Of a DNA stretch of 64,000 bases, positions 23,804-33,858 are shown piece by piece; position 1 is the stretch's first letter, and every line of letters starts with the position of its first letter. The position numbers and the translations under genes are program-made. Origin of the DNA: Flavobacterium lutivivi (GTDB lineage: Bacteria; Bacteroidota; Bacteroidia; Flavobacteriales; Flavobacteriaceae); the NCBI RefSeq assembly GCF_014642275.1, contig NZ_BMIM01000012.1, positions 1-64,000 on the forward strand, written 5' to 3'. The notes under the pieces were generated by a model. The model searched no databases and was not told the DNA's origin. It saw only the letters and a program-made list of their open reading frames with translations.

Positions 23804-24640
23804 ATGAAAAAATATACAGTAATTATAACTACTTTCCTGATTTTAGTGCTGTCTTCAATTTTTGAAAATTATTTTAAAGGCATTGGACTTTTTTGTTCTT
23901 TCTTTGCTATTTTGGTGTTCAATGTTGTTTTAAATAGATTAAATAGATATGTATTTACACCTTTTCTTTCAATCTTAGTCTTAACGATAGTTCAAGCTGT
24001 AATTTCAATTCTGTTAGGGAAAAAAATATTTCTTTGGGGATTAACCGATATAATTTTAATCTTAATCTCTTGTATAATTCCTTATTTTATAAAAAAAATT
24101 AAACTAAATTATGTTAAGGGAATTATATTGTTTTTATATTTTTCATTGATTGCTGCCTATTCCTATTACATACCAAAGTTATATGAAAATAAAGTTGCAT
24201 TTGGGAGTTTTACAGGAGATAAAAACATTGATTTAAAACATGATTATGCTTTCTTAGGTTTTTCTAAAGGAACTGAAGAAAAATTATCAATAAGTGATTT
24301 TAAAGACAAGACAATTGTCTTGGATTTTTGGAATAATAACTGTGGCGTTTGTTTTGAAAAATTTCCAAAAGTTGATGAGTTACGTTCAAAAGTTACAAAT
24401 AAAAACGTAATGTTTTTAGCTGTAAATGTTTTTAAAAGAAAAAGCGAAATCAAGAATGGATTAGAAATGTTTAGAGATGAAAAGCTAGGTTACAATACGT
24501 TATTTATTTCAGAGGAAAATGCAAAAGAATTACAAGTTTATGCATATCCAACTGTGTTGGTAATTAAAGATAATAAAATTGTTTACAGAGGAACTATTGA
24601 AGTATTGGATGTTTTCAAAAACAAATATTTTGATGAATAA
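23804..24640 (+). CDS. Membrane-anchored thioredoxin-like (TlpA-type) protein
   Basis: 278 residues. The first 125 hold about five hydrophobic helices; the rest is a TlpA/ResA-like thioredoxin domain with FWNNNCGVCFEKFP, active-site C-G-V-C, and the cis-proline region AYPTVLV. It should act as a periplasm-facing thiol reductase or oxidoreductase, perhaps in cytochrome or envelope-protein maturation. The fusion of a polytopic N-terminal part with the redoxin resembles bacteriocin-type or methylamine-utilisation membrane redoxins, but the membrane part is not recognised. The stop codon abuts the stop of the RelA/SpoT gene on the other strand. Confidence 0.82.
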   Translation: MKKYTVIITTFLILVLSSIFENYFKGIGLFCSFFAILVFNVVLNRLNRYVFTPFLSILVLTIVQAVISILLGKKIFLWGLTDIILILISCIIPYFIKKIKLNYVKGIILFLYFSLIAAYSYYIPKLYENKVAFGSFTGDKNIDLKHDYAFLGFSKGTEEKLSISDFKDKTIVLDFWNNNCGVCFEKFPKVDELRSKVTNKNVMFLAVNVFKRKSEIKNGLEMFRDEKLGYNTLFISEENAKELQVYAYPTVLVIKDNKIVYRGTIEVLDVFKNKYFDE

Positions 24641-26860
24641 TTAATTCGTGTAAACTCGGGTAACTTTATCAACACCATCTATTTTCTTGATGTTGTCGAT
24701 GAGTTTTTTCAAGATGGTATTATTCTGCACAATAACTGACAATTGCCCGTTGAAAATTCCCGCTTCACCACTCAGCGATATGCTCTGGATGTTTACATGC
24801 ATCTGATTCGAAATAACTTTAGTCAATTCATTCGTCAAGCCTAGTGTATCCATACCTGTAATTTTTAGCGTCGCTTTAAACTCTTGTTGTGTTGAATCAA
24901 TCCATTTGGCAGGCATGATTCTATAGGCATAATTCGACTGAAGCGAAATAGCATTTGGACAATCTTTTTTATGCACTTTTATTCCTTCATTGATGGTGAT
25001 AAAACCAAATACTTCGTCGCCAGGAATAGGATTACAACAGGTGGAAAGTTTATAATCCAATCGGTCGTTTTCTGTGCCAAAAACAAGCATGTCATAGTTT
25101 TTGCTAATCTCTTGCTTGTTGATTTCGTCTGGATTAGAACTTGGCGAACGTTTGATTTTGGTTTTAAAGAAATTAATCAGCGTATTGCTTTTTTGTGCTG
25201 CAAAATCTTTTAGCTGCTGGTTTTCTATGGAACCAATACCAACTCTGTAGAACAAATCTAAACTGGTTTTCAATTTGAAAAAATTAACCAATTCGTTCAC
25301 CACACTTTCGTTGAGTGTTATTTTGAGGTGTTTGAGTTTTCGGGTAAGGAGTTCTTTTCCTTCTTCGGCAATCTTCTTGGTATCTTCATTGAGAACATTT
25401 CTGATTTTGTTTTTTGCTCTCGACGTGGTTACATATTCCAGCCAGTTGATGGTAGGTTTTTGATGTGGCGATGTAATTACTTCTACTTGATCTCCGCTTT
25501 TTAGTTCATGATTGAGCGGCACTAATTTTCCGTTCACTCTTGTTCCTCTGGTTTTTATACCTATTTCTGAATGGATGCTAAAAGCAAAATCAAGCGAAGT
25601 TGCTCCTTTGGGTAACGATTTTATTTCTCCTTTTGGAGTAAAAACAAAAATTTCCTTAGCATATAGATTCATTTTGAAATCTTCCACAAAGTCAACAGCA
25701 TTGGTTTCAGCATTTTCTAGTGCTTCACGCAACAGGTTGAGCCAAGTATCCAAACCACTTTCTTCGGTTGCACCTTGTTTGTATTTGTAATGCGCTGCAT
25801 ACCCTTTTTCGGCTATTTCATCCATTCGCTCGCTACGAACTTGTATTTCTACCCAACGGCCTTTTGGTCCCATAACCGTTATGTGCAATGCTTCATATCC
25901 CGTAGATTTAGGCGATGATATCCAATCCCTTAATCTGCTAGGGCTTGGTCGATAATGATCTGTAACAATAGAGTATATTTTCCAAGCAAGAAACTTTTCG
26001 TCGTGTGGATTTGATTTGTAAATAATGCGCAGTGCAAACTTGTCATAAACTTCCTCAAAAGTTACGTTTTGAGCTGCCATTTTTCTACGAATGGAATAAA
26101 TAGATTTTGGCCTTCCTTTGATGGTGTATGCTACTTTTTCTTCATCAAGAGATTTTTTCAACACATCCGAAACCAATTTGATGTAAGCATCTTGTTCTTC
26201 TTTGGTTTCTTTTATTTTACTAACAATTTCATTGTAAATTTGTGGTTCAGTATATTTTAAACCTAAATCTTCCAATTGGGTTTTGATATTATACAAACCA
26301 AGCCTATGAGCCAAAGGCGCATAGATATACAATGTTTCCGATGCTATTTTTAACTGTTTGTATTCTGGCATGGAATCCATGGTTTGCATGTTGTGCAAAC
26401 GGTCGGCTATTTTTATCAGAATAACACGAACATCATCATTGAGTGTGAGTAGCATTTTCCTGAAATTTTCCGCTTGAAGCGAAATATTCATGTCTTTCTT
26501 TACTTGAGAAATTTTTGTTAAACCTTCAACAAGATGCGCTACTTTTTTATTGAACAGTTGTTCTAATTCTTCCACAGTTATTGGAGTATCTTCCACCACA
26601 TCGTGGAGCAATGCAGCAGCAATTCCCGTTGCACCCAATCCAATCTCTGAAGCAACAATTTTTGCAACTCCAATAGGATGGAATATATAAGCTTCACCCG
26701 ATTTTCGGCGTTGGTCTTTGTGAGCGTCAACAGCAACATCAAAAGCTTTGCGAATCAGCTTCTTATCTTCATGAGTTAGCGTTTGATAACTTATTCTGAG
26801 GAGTTCTTTGTATTCGCGTGCTATTGCTTTATTTTCTTCTTCAATATCAATTTCAGTCAT
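24641..26860 (-). CDS. spoT: RelA/SpoT bifunctional (p)ppGpp synthetase/hydrolase
   Basis: 739 residues in the classical long Rsh order. HD hydrolase (about 35-200) with the HD pair in LLHDVVEDT (86-87) and KIADRLHNMQT; synthetase (about 245-365) with RPKSIYSIRRKM and ALHITVMGPKGRWVEIQVR; TGS domain (about 405-465, VFTPKGEIKSLP); C-terminal CxCC-like zinc-finger region (CCNPIPGDEVFG) and an ACT domain in the last 80 residues. The hydrolase motif is intact, so it should both make and degrade the alarmone, as expected of the single long Rsh in this phylum. It ends tail to tail with the redoxin gene. Confidence 0.95.
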   Translation of the reverse strand: MTEIDIEEENKAIAREYKELLRISYQTLTHEDKKLIRKAFDVAVDAHKDQRRKSGEAYIFHPIGVAKIVASEIGLGATGIAAALLHDVVEDTPITVEELEQLFNKKVAHLVEGLTKISQVKKDMNISLQAENFRKMLLTLNDDVRVILIKIADRLHNMQTMDSMPEYKQLKIASETLYIYAPLAHRLGLYNIKTQLEDLGLKYTEPQIYNEIVSKIKETKEEQDAYIKLVSDVLKKSLDEEKVAYTIKGRPKSIYSIRRKMAAQNVTFEEVYDKFALRIIYKSNPHDEKFLAWKIYSIVTDHYRPSPSRLRDWISSPKSTGYEALHITVMGPKGRWVEIQVRSERMDEIAEKGYAAHYKYKQGATEESGLDTWLNLLREALENAETNAVDFVEDFKMNLYAKEIFVFTPKGEIKSLPKGATSLDFAFSIHSEIGIKTRGTRVNGKLVPLNHELKSGDQVEVITSPHQKPTINWLEYVTTSRAKNKIRNVLNEDTKKIAEEGKELLTRKLKHLKITLNESVVNELVNFFKLKTSLDLFYRVGIGSIENQQLKDFAAQKSNTLINFFKTKIKRSPSSNPDEINKQEISKNYDMLVFGTENDRLDYKLSTCCNPIPGDEVFGFITINEGIKVHKKDCPNAISLQSNYAYRIMPAKWIDSTQQEFKATLKITGMDTLGLTNELTKVISNQMHVNIQSISLSGEAGIFNGQLSVIVQNNTILKKLIDNIKKIDGVDKVTRVYTN

Positions 26861-26921
26861 AACAATCTTTCAATTCCCTAAAAATAACAATTTGAAATGA
26901 TTTTTGCAATAGCAACGATTA

Positions 26922-28472
26922 TTATTGTTCAGATTTTATAAAATCTAAATCATGAAAATCATAACTGAAATCTGTTAAAGGCGAAATAGCTTTCATTTTG
27001 AAGTGATTTAACTTGCCATTTGCATCAAGATCGAAAAAAATGTAAGCATCAGCATCAAAACTTCTGATGTTCCATTTCACCACAAGATTATTGCCTTTGT
27101 AATAGAATACTTCACCTGTCAATCTTGGGGAACGTTTCGATGTGAAATAAAGTTTTCCCTTTTTTTCATAAAGTACAACTTCGCCAAACCAATTGTCTTT
27201 GAAGGTTCCGGTAAAATTTTTATAATCTACATTTAAGTTTTTATCCTTTAAGTTTTTTGCAACTGTTTCCCATACTTCGGCAGTAATTTTTTCGGCATCG
27301 TCTTCTTTATTTTTTCGTTCTTGGCTCAAATAGGTCAAATGATCAAATTTTGGCAAGCCCAAATAACTGTCTTTTATAGTATTGGAAATACTGTTAAATG
27401 CCGCACCACTTTGTTGATTGGTCAAAACAATAATCCCCAATTTGATGTCAGGAATCATTATGGTTTGTGTCACAATGCCGTCTAATCCTCCTGTGTGCGA
27501 AACCTGTAAATGTCCGTTTATATCCATCAATTGCCAGCCAAGTCCATAGGTTTTAAAATTGGATGTATAAGGATAAGCATTTCGTTGCGGTAAAATGGTT
27601 TGTGATGTCCACATGTCGTGATGCACTTCTTTGCTAAAAATAACTTGATCGTTTATTTTGCCTTCGTTCATTTGTAATATCAACCAATTACTTAAATCAT
27701 TGACAGATGTATATAAACCTGCTGCAGCATCAAAAATAGGGTTAGTGTATCTTTTAATCACTTGAAGTTTTCCACTTACAGGAACATGGGGAACAATAAC
27801 ATTTGTGGTGTCTTTTAGTCTATTCCAGCTTGCTGCACTGTTTTTCATCCCGATAGGTTTCATGATACGCTCTTCTACAAAGTCGCACCAACTTTTACCA
27901 GAAACTTTTGCCACAACTTCACCAGCAATCACATAGAGTAAATTGTCGTAATCATATTTAGTTCTAAATCCTGAAACTGGTTTCAAGTATTGAATGTTTT
28001 TCACAATGTCATTTGGAGTGAAATTATGACCATCGGGCCAAATCATTAAATCTCCAGCACCAAGTCCGAGTCCGCTTCGGTGTGTCAGCAAGTCGCGAAT
28101 AGTGAATTCCTGCGTAACGTAATCGTTATACATTTTAAACTCAGGAAGGTATTTGATTACTTTATCGTCCCAGTTTAGCTTGCCTTCGTCAACCAAAATT
28201 CCGAGTGCTGCAGCTGTAAACGATTTGCTGTTAGAAGCAATTCCGAAAAGTGTATTGGCATCCACTTTTTGTTTGGTGTTAATGTTTGAAACGCCATAAC
28301 CTTTTGCAACGACCAACTTTCCATCTTTTACAATCCCAACAGCTATTCCTGGGACGTTGAAAGTTTTCATAGTCTTTTCTACTAAAACATCTAATTCTGG
28401 TTCGGTGATTTGTGCCTTCAAGCTAAAACTTAAAAGCACCAGTAGTGTAAATAAAACTCTATTTAGTATCAT
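26922..28472 (-). CDS. Beta-lactamase-family serine hydrolase
   Basis: 516 residues with signal peptide (MILNRVLFTLLVLLSFSLKAQ). The class C/penicillin-binding fold shows S-x-x-K as SNSK (in FGIASNSKSFTAAALG, near residue 82), the Y-x-N motif in YDYDNLLYVIAG and a late HTGG box (VSHTGGLDG). The C-terminal 130 residues form a beta-rich DUF3471-like domain (KNFTGTFKDNWFGEVVLYEKK). Such secreted enzymes act on peptides, esters or cell-wall stems; the substrate cannot be told. It lies 61 bp upstream of the RelA/SpoT start and 10 bp after the methyltransferase gene, so it may share a transcript with the latter. Confidence 0.88.
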   Translation of the reverse strand: MILNRVLFTLLVLLSFSLKAQITEPELDVLVEKTMKTFNVPGIAVGIVKDGKLVVAKGYGVSNINTKQKVDANTLFGIASNSKSFTAAALGILVDEGKLNWDDKVIKYLPEFKMYNDYVTQEFTIRDLLTHRSGLGLGAGDLMIWPDGHNFTPNDIVKNIQYLKPVSGFRTKYDYDNLLYVIAGEVVAKVSGKSWCDFVEERIMKPIGMKNSAASWNRLKDTTNVIVPHVPVSGKLQVIKRYTNPIFDAAAGLYTSVNDLSNWLILQMNEGKINDQVIFSKEVHHDMWTSQTILPQRNAYPYTSNFKTYGLGWQLMDINGHLQVSHTGGLDGIVTQTIMIPDIKLGIIVLTNQQSGAAFNSISNTIKDSYLGLPKFDHLTYLSQERKNKEDDAEKITAEVWETVAKNLKDKNLNVDYKNFTGTFKDNWFGEVVLYEKKGKLYFTSKRSPRLTGEVFYYKGNNLVVKWNIRSFDADAYIFFDLDANGKLNHFKMKAISPLTDFSYDFHDLDFIKSEQ

Positions 28473-28482
28473 TTTTTATTTA

Positions 28483-29286
28483 TTACAAATTAAATCCTCT
28501 TTGTCTTTTGGCTTCAAAAATTAAAATGGCTGCGGCAACAGATACGTTCATGCTGTCGATTTCGCCTTGCATGGGAATAATGATATTTTGGGTAGATTTT
28601 TCTCTCCAAAGTTCGGTTAATCCAGTTGCTTCTGTGCCAACAACGAGTGCAGTGGGTTTTGTGTAGTTTTGGGTGTGGTATTGTGTGGAGTTTTGTAACG
28701 TAGCGCTGTAAAAATTAATTTTTTCTTTTTGTAAAAATTCAATCACTTCTTCGGTTGTGCCTGTTGCAATTTGATTAGTAAACAAACAACCAACACTCGA
28801 TCGAACAATATTTGGGTTGTATAAATCGGTTTTTGGATTGGCAATAATCACAGCATCAACTTTTGCCGCATCGCAAGTGCGAAGCATCGCACCAATATTA
28901 CCTGGTTTTTCGATGTTTTCCATCACTAAAATCAATGGATTTTTGGGTAAACGCAAATCTTTTAACTCGTGATTTTTAGTTTTAGCAACAGCAATAATTC
29001 CTTCGGTTGTGTCTCGGTAAGCGAGTTTTTGGTAAACTTCTTTGGAAATTTCAATTGTATTGAAAGATTGATTTCCCTCGACAAGGTTCGGGATGGCAAA
29101 ATTTTTGTCAATGACTTCAAAACAAATCAAAACGGTTTCAATGTCATATGTTCCTTTGATAGCCAATTCTATCTCTCTGAAGCCTTCAATGATAAAAGTT
29201 CCCGATTGCTTACGAGCTTTGGATTTTTCTTGTAACTGAACGAGTGATTTTATAAACGGGTTTTGTGTAGATGCTATCTGTTTCAT
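28483..29286 (-). CDS. SpoU/TrmH-family RNA 2'-O-methyltransferase
   Basis: 267 residues from ATG 29286 (MKQIASTQNPFIKSL); an in-frame TTG 12 bp upstream is a weaker start. N-terminal substrate-binding domain (LQEKSKARKQSGTFIIEG), then the knotted SPOUT domain with motif 1 ENIEKPGNIGAMLRTCDA, motif 2 VVGTEATGLTELWR and motif 3 IPMQGEIDSMNVSVAAAIL. It methylates a ribose in rRNA or tRNA using S-adenosylmethionine; the exact nucleotide is not deducible. Last residues RQRGFNL. Confidence 0.92.
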   Translation of the reverse strand: MKQIASTQNPFIKSLVQLQEKSKARKQSGTFIIEGFREIELAIKGTYDIETVLICFEVIDKNFAIPNLVEGNQSFNTIEISKEVYQKLAYRDTTEGIIAVAKTKNHELKDLRLPKNPLILVMENIEKPGNIGAMLRTCDAAKVDAVIIANPKTDLYNPNIVRSSVGCLFTNQIATGTTEEVIEFLQKEKINFYSATLQNSTQYHTQNYTKPTALVVGTEATGLTELWREKSTQNIIIPMQGEIDSMNVSVAAAILIFEAKRQRGFNL

Positions 29287-29320
29287 TGCGTTTGGCAAAG
29301 GTTCAAAGATAAATAGATTT

Positions 29321-31135
29321 TTAATGATTTAAATACAAATAGCCTTTTAATGGTTCTGGATGATCTTTGTCGTTCAAGAAAATCAAATAATAATAGGTGC
29401 CATCAGGCGCTTTTTCTGTGCCAATGCCATTAGGAACTTGACCTTTCCAAAAACCACTATCAGCATTTCCAGTCCAAATCAATCTTCCCCAACGGTTGTA
29501 AATTTCTATTTTGAAATTTAAAAAAATGGTAAGCAATCCGTCAATAAAAAATTCGTCGTTGTAGCCATCATTATTGGCAGAAACGTAATTGTAAACCGTT
29601 GGCAAACAATTTCGAGTGGTTAATAGAAAAGAAGTAATACTGTAACAGTTTTGACTATCTATTCTGATAAAAATTTCTTTTGGTGTAGTCGTTGCAATAT
29701 AATTTGTGGTATTCAAAATAGGGTTGCTGTTGTTTTCTGCATCGGTTTGTGTTTCAAAAAAATGCACTACATCTGTTTCTTCAACTTTTACAATTTCGTT
29801 GTAATTGGAAAAATTGAAAGTTCCGGCAGTATAACCTTCATTGCAAACTTCTAATGGTTCTAGCGAGTTGAATAAAGGCGATTTGTATAGTGTAACTTCA
29901 AAAATATTCGACACGTTATTGTTCTCGTTAAGTTCGGTTACAATTCCTGTTCCGTCGCCATGATCGTCAGCCACAATTTTTAATGTAAAAGTGTCACCAT
30001 AACTTTCGGGAACAGTTAGGGTTATTTGGCTTTGCCAAACTCCATTGATGGCAATGGGTAATGTGGTTTCTGTGTATTCTATAAAATCATTGTTGATATA
30101 GACTGAAATAGGAACGCCAGATGGTAGAATTTCAGTACTATTTGGATTTGAGATTTCAAAATTGACGGTTATAGTTCGTGTGTCACATTCTTTCAACACA
30201 TCAACAATTTGAGCGGTAGCATCGGGCAATTGATTATTAAATTTTGTTACAAAAGTGTTGATGATAACATAATCTTGACCAGTAGTCATTTTTATTTCGG
30301 CAGTTGTGTCGCCAATATTAATCATGTTTTGTGTGCTATACACGTCCATATCCATATTGTAAACATTGCTTTGACCATTGAAACTATTGGTGCCATTGAA
30401 AGCATTATTGGCTGGATTCAATGGAAGATTGACCAATATATTTCCGTTGAGGCGTAATCGTTCTTCTACTTGTAAATTCTTGTCGCCTTCCCATGCTAAA
30501 AAACCAATTTTTGAGCCTACATTATCGATAACGTTGAGGTTTTCTAATATAATATTGAGTTCAGCAATGTCGCCAAAAAAAGCAATTGACAAACTTTCAA
30601 AACCATCATAAATGTTGATTTGGTTCAGTGGAAGAGTATCGTTTCTATAAACCAGTAAAATTCCCCAACCAGCAAAATTGGTCGCATTTGGACAATAATC
30701 TGCAATAACATCATTCAAATCAAAATCGGAAACGGTGTAAATACCATTTCCAGTAGCAATAACTTGCTCGGTTACGTCTTTAAAACCGCCAAAAAAAGGC
30801 AATCCACTTAGTGATTGAATAGTGCTGAAAGTTCTATCGGGAGTTATGGTTACATCATTTAGCTTGATATCAAAATCGCCTGTGCCAGAACCAGCCCAAT
30901 AAAGATAAGCTTTTTCTATGATGTTTCCACTCGCTAGGTTCAATGTAGCGCTCGAAGAAGTATTGATTTCGCATGTAGTTTGGATATTATTTTCAACTGG
31001 ATTTAGCGTGTTGCCAAAAAATAAAAAATCATATCTTCCGTTGAATTGTTGATAAAGCGAAATATCTTGAGCCATCGAACAAAAAACAGTACCGAGCAAT
31101 ACAATAAAAAGAAAAATATGCCGTTTATTTTTCAC
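29321..31135 (-). CDS. T9SS type B sorting-domain protein with CARDB-like region
   Basis: 604 residues; signal peptide MKNKRHIFLFIVLLGTVFCSMAQ. The N-terminal half is a beta-rich domain without recognised motif. A CARDB-like Ig domain lies at about 310-415 (VLKECDTRTITVNFEISNPNSTEILP). The last 90 residues are the gliding-motility-associated CHU_C or type B sorting domain (VSANNDGYNDEFFIDG, IYNRWGRLIW, GTYYYLIFL, ending GYLYLNH). Type B cargo usually stays at the surface or depends on a PorP/SprF-like partner; none is adjacent. Downstream of it on the same strand is the methyltransferase gene. Confidence 0.88.
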   Translation of the reverse strand: MKNKRHIFLFIVLLGTVFCSMAQDISLYQQFNGRYDFLFFGNTLNPVENNIQTTCEINTSSSATLNLASGNIIEKAYLYWAGSGTGDFDIKLNDVTITPDRTFSTIQSLSGLPFFGGFKDVTEQVIATGNGIYTVSDFDLNDVIADYCPNATNFAGWGILLVYRNDTLPLNQINIYDGFESLSIAFFGDIAELNIILENLNVIDNVGSKIGFLAWEGDKNLQVEERLRLNGNILVNLPLNPANNAFNGTNSFNGQSNVYNMDMDVYSTQNMINIGDTTAEIKMTTGQDYVIINTFVTKFNNQLPDATAQIVDVLKECDTRTITVNFEISNPNSTEILPSGVPISVYINNDFIEYTETTLPIAINGVWQSQITLTVPESYGDTFTLKIVADDHGDGTGIVTELNENNNVSNIFEVTLYKSPLFNSLEPLEVCNEGYTAGTFNFSNYNEIVKVEETDVVHFFETQTDAENNSNPILNTTNYIATTTPKEIFIRIDSQNCYSITSFLLTTRNCLPTVYNYVSANNDGYNDEFFIDGLLTIFLNFKIEIYNRWGRLIWTGNADSGFWKGQVPNGIGTEKAPDGTYYYLIFLNDKDHPEPLKGYLYLNH

Positions 31136-31249
31136 AGAAAATCAATTGAATGTATAAAAATAGACAATTTTGTTGAGATACAATTTTGTGCTTTGCATAG
31201 TTTTATTGAAATAATTGATTAATTTTCCAATGTTTTTTCTAATAACGTT

Positions 31250-32227
31250 TTGAAAAACTATACTGTTCGTCTATATAGCAATAATGATTTTGAGCTTTGG
31301 AACGATTTTGTTTCCAAAGCCAAGAATGCTACATTTTTATTTCATCGCAATTTTATGGAATACCACAAGGACCGTTTTGAGGATTACTCTATGATGGTTT
31401 TTTATAGCGATGATTTGGTTAGTATAATTCCAGCAAATAGAGTAGGTGATGAGGTTTTTTCACATCAAGGATTGACTTATGGCGGATTTGTGTTGAAAGA
31501 AAAAGCAAAGCTTGGCGATGTTCTTGCTATTGCAAGATCAGTGCTGAAGTTTCTAAATGATAAAGACATAAAAAACTTTATTATAAAACTGATACCTTCC
31601 ATTTATAATCATTTTTTTTCTGAAGAAATAGAGTATGCGCTATTTTTAACCCAAGCAAAACTGTTGAGAAGAGATTGTTTGTCGGTTATTGATTTATCAA
31701 AAAAAAATTCATTTTCGAACCATAGAAAGGCCTGTATTAGAAAGGGAGAAAAAAATGGTTTGGTTGTAAAGGAAGAAAATGAATTTAATTTGTTTTGGAA
31801 TAAAATACTTATCCCAAATTTAAGTAAAAAGCATCAGGCTAAACCAGTTCATTCATTGGAAGAAATTGTAGCGTTAAAAAATAAATTTCCAGAAAAAATC
31901 AGACAGTTCAATGTCTATCATAACGATGAAATTGTGGCTGGAACAACCATTTTCATTACTGATAGAGTTGCTCATCCTCAATATATGTCTGGAAATGAGA
32001 GGAAAAACGAATTGGGTAGTTTAGATTTTTTGTATCATCATTTGATTACAGAAGTTTTTCACCAAAAGGATTATTTTGATTTTGGACCATCACATGAAAA
32101 TAATGGTAAATCAATCAATCAGGGAATTCTTTTTTGGAAAGAAAGCTTTGGTGCAAAAATAACAGTTCAGGATTTTTATGAAGTTAAAACATCTGCCTAC
32201 AAGCAATTAGAAAACGTATTTATATGA
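31250..32227 (+). CDS. FemAB/GNAT-like acyltransferase of the polysaccharide locus
   Basis: 325 residues from TTG 31250. Two GNAT-like halves: N-terminal ([23 protein letters not shown]) and C-terminal ([29 protein letters not shown], then [26 protein letters not shown]), a pattern of FemAB-related proteins that transfer amino acids or acyl groups to cell-wall or polysaccharide sugars. The last four bases overlap the next gene's ATG, so the two are translationally coupled. It opens the plus-strand polysaccharide operon. Possible job: aminoacylation of the amino sugar made by the next genes. Confidence 0.78.
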   Translation: MKNYTVRLYSNNDFELWNDFVSKAKNATFLFHRNFMEYHKDRFEDYSMMVFYSDDLVSIIPANRVGDEVFSHQGLTYGGFVLKEKAKLGDVLAIARSVLKFLNDKDIKNFIIKLIPSIYNHFFSEEIEYALFLTQAKLLRRDCLSVIDLSKKNSFSNHRKACIRKGEKNGLVVKEENEFNLFWNKILIPNLSKKHQAKPVHSLEEIVALKNKFPEKIRQFNVYHNDEIVAGTTIFITDRVAHPQYMSGNERKNELGSLDFLYHHLITEVFHQKDYFDFGPSHENNGKSINQGILFWKESFGAKITVQDFYEVKTSAYKQLENVFI

Positions 32228-33303
32228 TAAAATTCCTTGACTTACATAAAATAAATTTACCCTATCAAGAAGCTTTTCATCAAAAAATGCAAGACGTTCT
32301 GGATAAAGGTTGGTTTATACTTGGTGATGAAGTCAATGAATTTGAAAAGAATTTTGCGTCTTTCTGCCAAATGGACCATTGTATTGGTGTTGCCAACGGA
32401 TTAGATGCTATGGTTTTGGTATTCAGAGCGCACATCGAGCTTGGCAATTTGAAAGAAGGTGACGAAATTATTGTTCCGGCTAATACCTATATTGCTAGCA
32501 TTTTAGCTATTTTACAATCTGGTTTAAAACCTGTTTTTGCGGAGCCAAACATAGATAGTTACAATCTCGATCCATCAAAGATTGAAGAAAATGTTTCTCC
32601 AAAAACCAAAGGAATTTTGGTTGTGCATTTGTATGGGCAATTGGCCAATATGGATCAAATTATTGATGTAGCTCACAAACATAATTTATTGATTGTAGAA
32701 GATTGTGCTCAAGCGCATGGGTTAAATTTTAGAGGCAATCACACACGCTGTTTTAGTTTTTATCCAGGGAAAAATTTGGGTTGTCTTGGTGATGCTGGTG
32801 CTGTTTTGACCAATGATGAACAGCTGGCAACAATTGTAAAAACTCTTCGAAATTATGGCTCTAATGAAAAATATGTCAATGAATTGATTGGTTACAATTC
32901 ACGTTTAGATGAAGTTCAAGCTAGTTTTTTGAATGTTAAATTACCCAATCTGTCAGCAGAAAACAGCAGAAGAAAAGCTATTGCTACAAAATATTTGAAC
33001 AGTGTTGTTAATCCAAAGATTGTTCTGCCAGTTGTAGAAAATATAGACAATCATGTTTTCCATCTATTTGTAATCAGAACAAAAAACAGAAATGATTTGC
33101 AACAATATTTGAAAGAAAATGGAATTGAAACACTCATCCATTATCCCATTCCACCACACAAGCAAGAAGCGATGAAAGCGTTTCAGCATCTATCTTTCCC
33201 AATAACCGAAAAGATACACAACGAAGTGTTGAGTTTGCCAATATCGCCTGTTTTGACCGATAGTGAGGTTGATGAAATTATTAATACGATGAATAAATAT
33301 TAA
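32224..33303 (+). CDS. fdtB: DegT/DnrJ-type sugar aminotransferase (FdtB-like)
   Basis: 359 residues. PLP-dependent aminotransferase of nucleotide sugars: N-terminal [16 protein letters not shown], cofactor pocket VEDCAQAHG, and [16 protein letters not shown] with the Schiff-base lysine (K in PGKNLG). The sequence matches the group that includes FdtB, making dTDP-3-amino-3,6-dideoxyhexose from the 3-keto sugar. An FdtA-like ketoisomerase at 37417 in the same locus supports this. ATG overlaps the previous stop by 4 bp; the acetyltransferase follows 6 bp later. Other DegT enzymes (QdtB, VioA, WecE) are alternatives. Confidence 0.85.
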   Translation: MIKFLDLHKINLPYQEAFHQKMQDVLDKGWFILGDEVNEFEKNFASFCQMDHCIGVANGLDAMVLVFRAHIELGNLKEGDEIIVPANTYIASILAILQSGLKPVFAEPNIDSYNLDPSKIEENVSPKTKGILVVHLYGQLANMDQIIDVAHKHNLLIVEDCAQAHGLNFRGNHTRCFSFYPGKNLGCLGDAGAVLTNDEQLATIVKTLRNYGSNEKYVNELIGYNSRLDEVQASFLNVKLPNLSAENSRRKAIATKYLNSVVNPKIVLPVVENIDNHVFHLFVIRTKNRNDLQQYLKENGIETLIHYPIPPHKQEAMKAFQHLSFPITEKIHNEVLSLPISPVLTDSEVDEIINTMNKY

Positions 33304-33309
33304 AAATCT

Positions 33310-33858
33310 ATGAAAAACTTTTTGTTTGTTTGGTTGCGGATTTTTAAGTACAAATGGTTGTCCAATTGCAAAAGAATTGAAGGTTATCCAAGTGTTTTTC
33401 ATCCAGTTTTGATAAACGGAAAAGGCAAAGTGATTTTTGGTAAAAATGTTCAAATAGGCGTTATTAATTCGCCTTATTACTATTCACACTATTCCTATAT
33501 AGAAGCTCGACATGAGAATAGCTTGATAGAAATTGGCAACAATGTGAGTATAAACAATGCTTTTTCGGTTGTTTCGTTTTCAAAAATTTCTATTGCCGAT
33601 GATGTTTTAATAGGTGTCAATTGTAGTATTCTTGATAATGATGGTCATCGACTTTCACCTGAAAATAGACAATCGGAACCAATTTCAGAGCATGTTCTTA
33701 TAGGCAAAAATGTTTTTATTGGAAACAATGTAACGATTCTAAAAGGAGTAGAAATAGGGAAGAATTCCGTGATTGCAAATGGTGCTGTTGTAACGAGTTC
33801 GGTTCCAGAAAACGTTGTGGTTGCAGGAGTTCCAGCAAAAATCATCAAACAATTATAA
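33310..33858 (+). CDS. Hexapeptide-repeat acyltransferase
   Basis: 182 residues with left-handed beta-helix repeats: [70 protein letters not shown]. The conserved DNDGH segment (residues 114-118) is the WbbJ/NodL-type active-site region, and the end [12 protein letters not shown] is typical. It acetylates a sugar hydroxyl or amine, plausibly the 3-amino sugar from the preceding enzyme. It sits between the aminotransferase (6 bp) and the flippase (start adjoining its stop). Confidence 0.88.
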   Translation: MKNFLFVWLRIFKYKWLSNCKRIEGYPSVFHPVLINGKGKVIFGKNVQIGVINSPYYYSHYSYIEARHENSLIEIGNNVSINNAFSVVSFSKISIADDVLIGVNCSILDNDGHRLSPENRQSEPISEHVLIGKNVFIGNNVTILKGVEIGKNSVIANGAVVTSSVPENVVVAGVPAKIIKQL